Shown: positions 6,622-10,498 of the stretch, piece after piece
Layout: the number at the start of each line of letters is the position of its first letter
Numbering within the stretch: the first letter of the stretch is position 1
From: Bacteroides sp.
GTDB taxonomy: Bacteria > Bacteroidota > Bacteroidia > Bacteroidales > SM23-62
Length of the DNA: 10,498 bases
Assembly: GCA_030589965.1 (NCBI GenBank)
Contig: JAUUZM010000076.1
Location: 1-10,498 of the forward strand
Reading direction: 5' to 3'
Notes under the pieces: model-generated
Seen by the model: only the letters and a program-made list of their open reading frames with translations
Databases searched by the model: none
Told to the model about the DNA's origin: nothing
Made by a program: the position numbers and the translations under genes

Positions 6622-7314
6622 ATGAAATTTGGAGTTGTTATCTATCCGGGATCAAATTGTGACCATGACATGATCTATGTTTTAAGCGATCTGATGGGAC
6701 AGGAAGTAGTAGAATTATGGCATAAAGACACAGATCTTCAGGGAGTTGATGCAGTCATCCTGCCTGGTGGTTTTTCCTATGGAGATTATTTGCGTTCCGG
6801 GGCAATCGCAAGGTTTTCCCCAATCATGGATAATGTTATCCGCTTTGCGCGGGAAGGAGGATTTGTATTTGGAGTTTGCAATGGTTTTCAGATTTTATGT
6901 GAAGCAGGTCTCCTGCCAGGAGCACTTCTTCATAATGACACCCAGAAATTTATCTGCAAGAACGTTTATTTGAAACCAGATAATGATAATACGATCATCA
7001 CGAATCTGTTGAGTAAGAATATTGCATATAAAATACCCATCGCCCATGGTGAAGGCAGGTACTATGCCGATGATGATACCCTGAAGCACATGAGGTTGAA
7101 CGACCAGATCCTTTTCAGGTACTGTGATGAGAACGGAACCATCACCCAGGAGGCAAATCCGAACGGAAGTTTAGAAAATATTGCTGGTGTTTGCAATGAA
7201 AACAAAAACGTTTTCGGCATGATGCCCCATCCCGAGCGTGCTGCAGATATGGAACTTGGCAACATCGATGGAAAAGCAATCTTTGAATCTATTCTTGCAA
7301 CCATACAAGTTTAG
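6622..7314 (+). CDS. purQ: Phosphoribosylformylglycinamidine synthase, glutaminase subunit PurQ
   Basis: PurQ releases ammonia from glutamine for FGAM synthetase, which converts FGAR to FGAM in step four of de novo purine synthesis. The 230-residue length is normal for stand-alone PurQ. It is a class I glutamine amidotransferase: the nucleophile is C86 in FGVCNGFQIL, and H203 and E205 in MMPHPERA complete the triad. PGGFSYGDYLRSGAIA (48-63) and the IAHGEGRYY segment (140-148) are typical PurQ signatures. The ATG at 6622 sits directly before the first strand (KFGVVIYPGSN), and no Shine-Dalgarno sequence is evident. An EamA transporter follows after 2 bases, so the two are likely co-transcribed. 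A separate PurQ normally works with small PurL and PurS, neither of which is in this window. Confidence 0.96.
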   Translation: MKFGVVIYPGSNCDHDMIYVLSDLMGQEVVELWHKDTDLQGVDAVILPGGFSYGDYLRSGAIARFSPIMDNVIRFAREGGFVFGVCNGFQILCEAGLLPGALLHNDTQKFICKNVYLKPDNDNTIITNLLSKNIAYKIPIAHGEGRYYADDDTLKHMRLNDQILFRYCDENGTITQEANPNGSLENIAGVCNENKNVFGMMPHPERAADMELGNIDGKAIFESILATIQV

Positions 7315-7316
7315 TT

Positions 7317-8213
7317 TTGAATGAAAGAGTAAGGGCACATCTTGCACTGATCGGTGCCAACCTGATTTACGGCGTAACCTATGCCGTAGCCAAACAGATC
7401 ATTCCTCTATATATGTCTCCCTTTGCCCTGGTGTTTGCCAGGATTGCAGGAGCATGTCTTTTATTCTGGACATTAGGATTATTGTTGCCCCGGGAAAAGA
7501 TTGACCGGAAGGATCTTTTGCTTTTAATCATCGCTGCTGTATTTGGAGTAGCAGTTAACCAGTCTCTGTTTATAAATGGACTTAGTCTTACCAGTCCCAT
7601 CGATGCTGCCATAATCATGACAGGCGTGCCTATCCTTGTTATGGTGATCGCAAGGATAATGTTGAAGGAACCCATTACTTCGTTTAAGATCGCAGGTATT
7701 GCTGCCGGGGCTACCGGGGCCATTCTCCTGATTACTTACAGTGGTAGATTGAGCTTCGGGAACGATAATATTCTCGGGAATCTAATGATTATAGGAAATG
7801 CCACCTCCTATGCCATTTATCTGGCGATCATCAAACCCATGCTGACAAAGTATCGCCCTGTCACCGTCATGAAATGGATTTTTCTATTTGGACTTCTATT
7901 GATAAGCGCACCGGGGATTCCGGGTTTTCTGGAGGTGGAATGGGGATCATTGCCAGGAGAGATTTTATTGTCGGTCATTTTTGTCATTATCGCGACTACA
8001 TTTTTTGCCTATCTATTGAATAATTACAGTTTGAAGTATGTTAAACCCATCACAGTCAGCATCTATATTTATTCACAGCCTGTAATTGCATCTGTAGTTG
8101 CCCTCTTCCTCGGACAGGATACAATTTCCCTTGTAAAAGTAATATCCGCCTTGCTTGTTTTTACAGGAGTGTATTTCGTAAGCTATTCCAGCAGCCGGAC
8201 CGGGAACAGGTAA
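7317..8213 (+). CDS. EamA/DMT-superfamily transporter, TTG start
   Basis: A 298-residue, very hydrophobic protein with about ten predicted membrane helices arranged as two EamA repeats (about 5-140 and 153-290). This is the standard layout of drug/metabolite transporters in the inner membrane. Family-like features include ALIGANLIYGVTYAVAK at the N-terminus, PIDAAIIMTGVPILV at the end of repeat one, and YVKPITVSIYIYSQPVIA with a downstream ALFLGQDTI in repeat two. The substrate cannot be predicted from sequence. The start is TTG at 7317, two bases after the purQ stop. No ATG or GTG lies between the upstream in-frame TGA (7284) and this codon, the nearby ATG at 7321 hits a stop after three codons, and the next in-frame ATG (residue 33) would remove the first helix. 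Coupling to purQ is probable. Its role next to purine synthesis is unknown and may be incidental. Confidence 0.93.
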   Translation: MNERVRAHLALIGANLIYGVTYAVAKQIIPLYMSPFALVFARIAGACLLFWTLGLLLPREKIDRKDLLLLIIAAVFGVAVNQSLFINGLSLTSPIDAAIIMTGVPILVMVIARIMLKEPITSFKIAGIAAGATGAILLITYSGRLSFGNDNILGNLMIIGNATSYAIYLAIIKPMLTKYRPVTVMKWIFLFGLLLISAPGIPGFLEVEWGSLPGEILLSVIFVIIATTFFAYLLNNYSLKYVKPITVSIYIYSQPVIASVVALFLGQDTISLVKVISALLVFTGVYFVSYSSSRTGNR

Positions 8214-8296
8214 TTTTGGGATTGAATTATTTTTTGTATTTTGAGTCACATAGCTAATCACAATTTCTAAGTTAAAAACCCATAAAAACTACTTCA

Positions 8297-8983
8297 ATGA
8301 AAAATTCATTTTTGCTGGCAGCATTTGTAATTCTTGTTATGGCTGTCCCACTGAAAGCTCAGGAATGTACTTTTTTCTACCCGATGGAAAAGGGGACCAT
8401 AATAGAGATGAAACATTATGATAAGAAATCTAAGGCAGCCGGAACTACCAGACAGGAGGTTATAGATAAACAAACCGAAGGAGGAGCAGTCAGCATTACA
8501 ATTAGCAGCACATTCTTTGATGAGAAGGATGAAGAAATAATGACCGCAGATCTGACCATGGAATGCAGGGACGGTATTTTTACATTCAGTATGGACAATT
8601 ATCTGAATGAAGAAATGCTTGCTGCTGTTGGGGATTATGAATTTACCATTGAGGGTGAGAACCTTGAGTTTCCTGCCAATATGAAAGCAGGTGATGTTTT
8701 AAAGGATGGAAAAATCAGCCTTACTATTGAAGGTATGGCTATGATGAATATGGTAACAACAGTGCATAACAGGAAAGTTGAGGCAATAGAAAAAATCACC
8801 ACTGAAGCAGGTACATTCGAATGTTATAAGGTGAGTTACGATGTTTTGACTGATGCCATGATAGATATGCGTTCCAAGGGCATTGAGTGGATCGCAAAAG
8901 ACGTTGGAGCCGTTCGGACTGAAACCTTTAACAAAAGTGGAAAACTTACAGGTTACTCAGAGTTGATTAAGATTGAAAAGTAG
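8297..8983 (+). CDS. Secreted protein, probably DUF3108/TapB-like
   Basis: A 228-residue protein with a clear signal peptide: positive start MKNS, hydrophobic core to about residue 18, and a probable cleavage after LKAQ (residue 22) before ECTFF. The mature part looks like a beta-rich domain rich in charged residues. Its PMEKGTIIEMKHYDKK beginning and the C-terminal pattern TEAGTFECYKVSYD then IEWIAKDVGAVRTET resemble small Bacteroidota proteins of the DUF3108/TapB-like group. I make that assignment from memory of the pattern, so treat it as moderate. There is no lipobox, since the cysteine at 24 follows AQE rather than a lipobox motif. Family members have no well-defined reaction, and I assign none. 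It begins 83 bases after the EamA gene with no visible terminator between. Its 3' end overlaps the opposing AlbA_2 gene by 17 bases. Confidence 0.85.
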   Translation: MKNSFLLAAFVILVMAVPLKAQECTFFYPMEKGTIIEMKHYDKKSKAAGTTRQEVIDKQTEGGAVSITISSTFFDEKDEEIMTADLTMECRDGIFTFSMDNYLNEEMLAAVGDYEFTIEGENLEFPANMKAGDVLKDGKISLTIEGMAMMNMVTTVHNRKVEAIEKITTEAGTFECYKVSYDVLTDAMIDMRSKGIEWIAKDVGAVRTETFNKSGKLTGYSELIKIEK

Positions 8984-9617
8984 GCCGGCTATATACAGCT
9001 CCCATCTCGCTGATTTTGATTTCAAGTATTTCAAGGCTGATCAGCTTTGCCAGAACCTCTTCCCCCTGTTGCCTGGAGATCTTGCTTATTCGACAAAACT
9101 TTGAAAGGCTGATGTCATCATTTTCTTCCAGATAATCCAGTAATACCTCTTCCGTCTTGCTGTATTTTATAAGTATGCCTTTTGTTCTTCTCTCCTTTTG
9201 CCAAACTTTAAGAAGAACAGCATTGGCTTTAATGTTCTGATCTTCAACCCTTACATACGCAAGCCATTTTCCATTGTCGGATTGGGCCATGCAGGGCCGG
9301 TGGGTAATTGTTTGGATGGTAACTTCCAGAATAGTTTTTCCAAGAATGTTCCACTTTCGAGATTCAAAAATCAATTCTGGCTTACAGTACATTTCTGCGG
9401 CAGCCTCTATCATATGATATTCTTCCTCCGAACGGATCCCTGCTATCTTACCATTGTCCTTTACTCCAATTAGAAGTTTTCCTCCATCAGTATTGGCAAA
9501 GGCAGAAAGGGTACGGGCTATTTTCCTGGCATCGTTGATCTCAAATTTGAAATCCAGTTGCTGATGTTCACCCTGAGCTATAAGGTCGCTGATGTACTTT
9601 TCGGCGGAGTGTGCCAT
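8967..9617 (-). CDS. AlbA_2 (Schlafen-type) domain protein with C-terminal winged helix
   Basis: A 216-residue cytoplasmic protein. The N-terminal part (about 1-130) is an AlbA_2 domain: E17 and the LDFKFE segment resemble the conserved E...EFK start, and SAFANTDGGKLLIGVKDNG (38-56) is the family hallmark, followed by IAGI. The C-terminal part (about 150-216) looks like a small winged helix, with ISLSKFCRISKISRQQGEEV (169-188) as a likely helix-turn-helix. Such proteins are often labelled ATP-binding or transcriptional regulators, but many have no known function. Some Schlafen-related AlbA_2 proteins are nucleases, and nothing here proves that. The ATG at 9617 is the natural start, with a long AT-rich spacer before the divergent oxidoreductase gene. 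The stop overlaps the convergent secreted-protein gene. It may regulate a neighbour, but this is only suggested by position. Confidence 0.88.
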   Translation of the reverse strand: MAHSAEKYISDLIAQGEHQQLDFKFEINDARKIARTLSAFANTDGGKLLIGVKDNGKIAGIRSEEEYHMIEAAAEMYCKPELIFESRKWNILGKTILEVTIQTITHRPCMAQSDNGKWLAYVRVEDQNIKANAVLLKVWQKERRTKGILIKYSKTEEVLLDYLEENDDISLSKFCRISKISRQQGEEVLAKLISLEILEIKISEMGAVYSRPTFQS

Positions 9618-9703
9618 TTACCATAGATATGAGGGACTAAAAATAAAAAAATATTAAGGAGAATTAGTATATTGGGATAAATTTTGAACATGGTTTAGGA
9701 AAT

Positions 9704-9711
9704 CAAAATTA
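9704..9711 (-). promoter_or_regulatory. Candidate -7 box for the AlbA_2 gene
   Basis: The minus strand reads TAATTTTG, matching TAnnTTTG, about 87 bases upstream of the AlbA_2 ATG. The nearest upstream TTG (plus-strand CAA at 9726-9728) is only 14 bases away, shorter than the usual 17-23. The call therefore rests on the -7 match in an AT-rich spacer, where chance matches are common. Confidence 0.25.
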
Positions 9712-9731
9712 CCAATCTTTAAAAACAATCA

Positions 9732-9743
9732 GTAACTAGTTAC
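9732..9743. repeat. Perfect 12-base palindrome in divergent spacer
   Basis: GTAACTAGTTAC equals its own reverse complement and ends 39 bases before the oxidoreductase ATG. Downstream, TAATTTTA (9753-9760) resembles a -7 box with a changed last base. If that box is used, the palindrome covers its -33 region, which would suit a dimeric regulator's operator. This single copy is not evidence of binding, and the spacer is AT-rich. Confidence 0.5.
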
Positions 9744-9782
9744 AGAAACCAATAATTTTAACTAATCAAATAAAGTAAGATT

Positions 9783-10498
9783 ATGAAAAAGGAAAGCTCC
9801 AAGGACAAATCTTCAAAAGTTTCAAGAAGAAAGTTTCTTGCAACATCTGCAGCTGCAACAGCAGGTTTTACAATTCTTCCCAGCAATGTAATTGCAGGGA
9901 TGGGACATAAGGCACCCAGCGACAAATTGAATATTGCAGGGATCGGAATAGGTGGCAAAGGAGGCTCTGATATAAAGTCGGTTAGCAGTGAGAATATTGT
10001 AGCCCTTTGTGATGTGGACTGGAAATACTCAAAATCCATGTTTAATCAATTCCCTGATGCTCAAAAGTTCTGGGATTGGAGGGTGATGTTTGATAAAATA
10101 GGTGACAGTATTGATGCCGTCGTGGTTGCAACTCCTGACCATAATCATGCCGTGATATCCATCAATGCCATGAAAATGGGAAAACATGTGTATTGTGAAA
10201 AGCCCCTTACCCACTCTGTCTGGGAGTCCCGTGAAATGACCCGGATTGCCAAGGAATACAAAGTAGCAACTCAGATGGGTAACCAGGGAAATTCCGGTGA
10301 AGGAATTCGCCAGATGTGCGAATGGATATGGGATGGACTCATAGGAGAAGTTAAAGAGGTTCATGCCTGGACAAACCGTCCAATATGGCCACAGGGGCTA
10401 CAACGTCCGGCTAAAGGTGAATGGCCTCCCGACACACTGAATTGGGACCTGTTCATTGGTCCGGCGAAAATGAAACCCTATCATAGTGTCCTTCATCC
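9783..10498 (+). CDS. Tat-exported Gfo/Idh/MocA-family oxidoreductase (3' end outside window)
   Basis: The frame is open from the ATG at 9783 to the right edge (238 codons seen). A twin-arginine signal, SRRKFLATSAA (14-24, R15/R16), is followed by a hydrophobic stretch and a likely cleavage near residues 38-40, so the folded, cofactor-loaded enzyme is probably exported. The Rossmann dinucleotide motif is GIGIGGKGG (53-61). VVVATPDHNHA (113-123) and the CEKPLTHSVWE motif (138-148), whose lysine K140 is the usual catalytic or cofactor-contacting residue, define the family. NWDLFIGPAKMKPYHSVLH (220-238) is typical of the Bacteroidota/Planctomycetes subgroup, usually about 430-450 residues long. 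These enzymes act on sugars or related polyols with NAD(P), and the substrate cannot be read. GH109 glycosidases are relatives with the same fold and Tat signal and remain an alternative. Confidence 0.93.
   Translation, partial: MKKESSKDKSSKVSRRKFLATSAAATAGFTILPSNVIAGMGHKAPSDKLNIAGIGIGGKGGSDIKSVSSENIVALCDVDWKYSKSMFNQFPDAQKFWDWRVMFDKIGDSIDAVVVATPDHNHAVISINAMKMGKHVYCEKPLTHSVWESREMTRIAKEYKVATQMGNQGNSGEGIRQMCEWIWDGLIGEVKEVHAWTNRPIWPQGLQRPAKGEWPPDTLNWDLFIGPAKMKPYHSVLH

Noticed and set aside
7379..7723. Minus-strand open frame of 114 codons opposite the EamA gene
   Set aside because: It is antisense to clear transporter helices; its hydrophobic character mirrors the sense codons.
8214..8296. Possible promoter or terminator between the EamA gene and the secreted-protein gene
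   Set aside because: The T-rich stretch has no TAnnTTTG match at correct spacing and no convincing hairpin, so neither was called.
8983..8988. GCCGGC inverted repeat at the end of the secreted-protein gene as a terminator
   Set aside because: It is only six bases, with no loop and no following T-run, and lies within the opposing coding sequence.
10029..10364. Minus-strand open frame of 111 codons opposite the oxidoreductase
   Set aside because: It is antisense to well-conserved Gfo/Idh/MocA motifs, and its translation resembles no known protein.

Overview
The window reads as a chromosomal piece of a Bacteroidota genome, probably Bacteroidales or a relative. The pointers are -7 boxes of the TAnnTTTG type, mostly absent Shine-Dalgarno sequences, moderate G+C (low 40s % by eye), GAF/PAS sensors of Bacteroidota style and a Tat-exported Gfo/Idh/MocA oxidoreductase. 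I see no insertion sequences, tRNA or rRNA genes, CRISPR arrays or phage genes. Coding density is very high, and no gene-free stretch is longer than about 165 bases.

Positions 1-6523 (minus strand, transcribed right to left) hold a tightly packed six-gene signalling operon. The order is a CheR-type methyltransferase with intact motifs; an 882-residue membrane sensor (sensor domain, HAMP-like, GAF, coiled coil, PAS, PAS) with no kinase or other output domain; a second CheR homologue whose SAM-binding motifs are eroded; a free-standing CheB methylesterase domain without a receiver; a small membrane-anchored GAF protein; and a second membrane GAF protein that runs off the left edge. Neighbouring genes overlap or lie within a few bases, with ATGA junctions at two places. 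The cluster contains the reversible glutamate methylation enzymes of chemotaxis but, within the window, no CheA, CheW, CheY or MCP signalling domain. It is therefore best read as a Che-like pathway whose receptor and output are not the classical ones.

Positions 6622-8213 (plus strand, divergent from the operon) hold purQ, the glutaminase subunit of FGAM synthetase, followed 2 bases later by an EamA/DMT-family transporter that appears to start with TTG. Positions 8297-8983 encode a small secreted protein, probably of the DUF3108/TapB-like type. It converges with, and overlaps by 17 bases, a minus-strand AlbA_2 plus winged-helix protein (8967-9617). A 165-base AT-rich divergent spacer with a perfect 12-base palindrome follows. 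Then comes the start of a Tat-dependent Gfo/Idh/MocA oxidoreductase that runs off the right edge.

The most interesting part is the operon. It has one apparently active and one apparently dead CheR, a receiver-less CheB, and three related GAF domains on three different membrane proteins. A working model, which is inference, is that CheR and CheB modify glutamates on the coiled coil of the large sensor or on an unlinked partner, with the degenerate CheR acting as a non-catalytic binder or adaptor.
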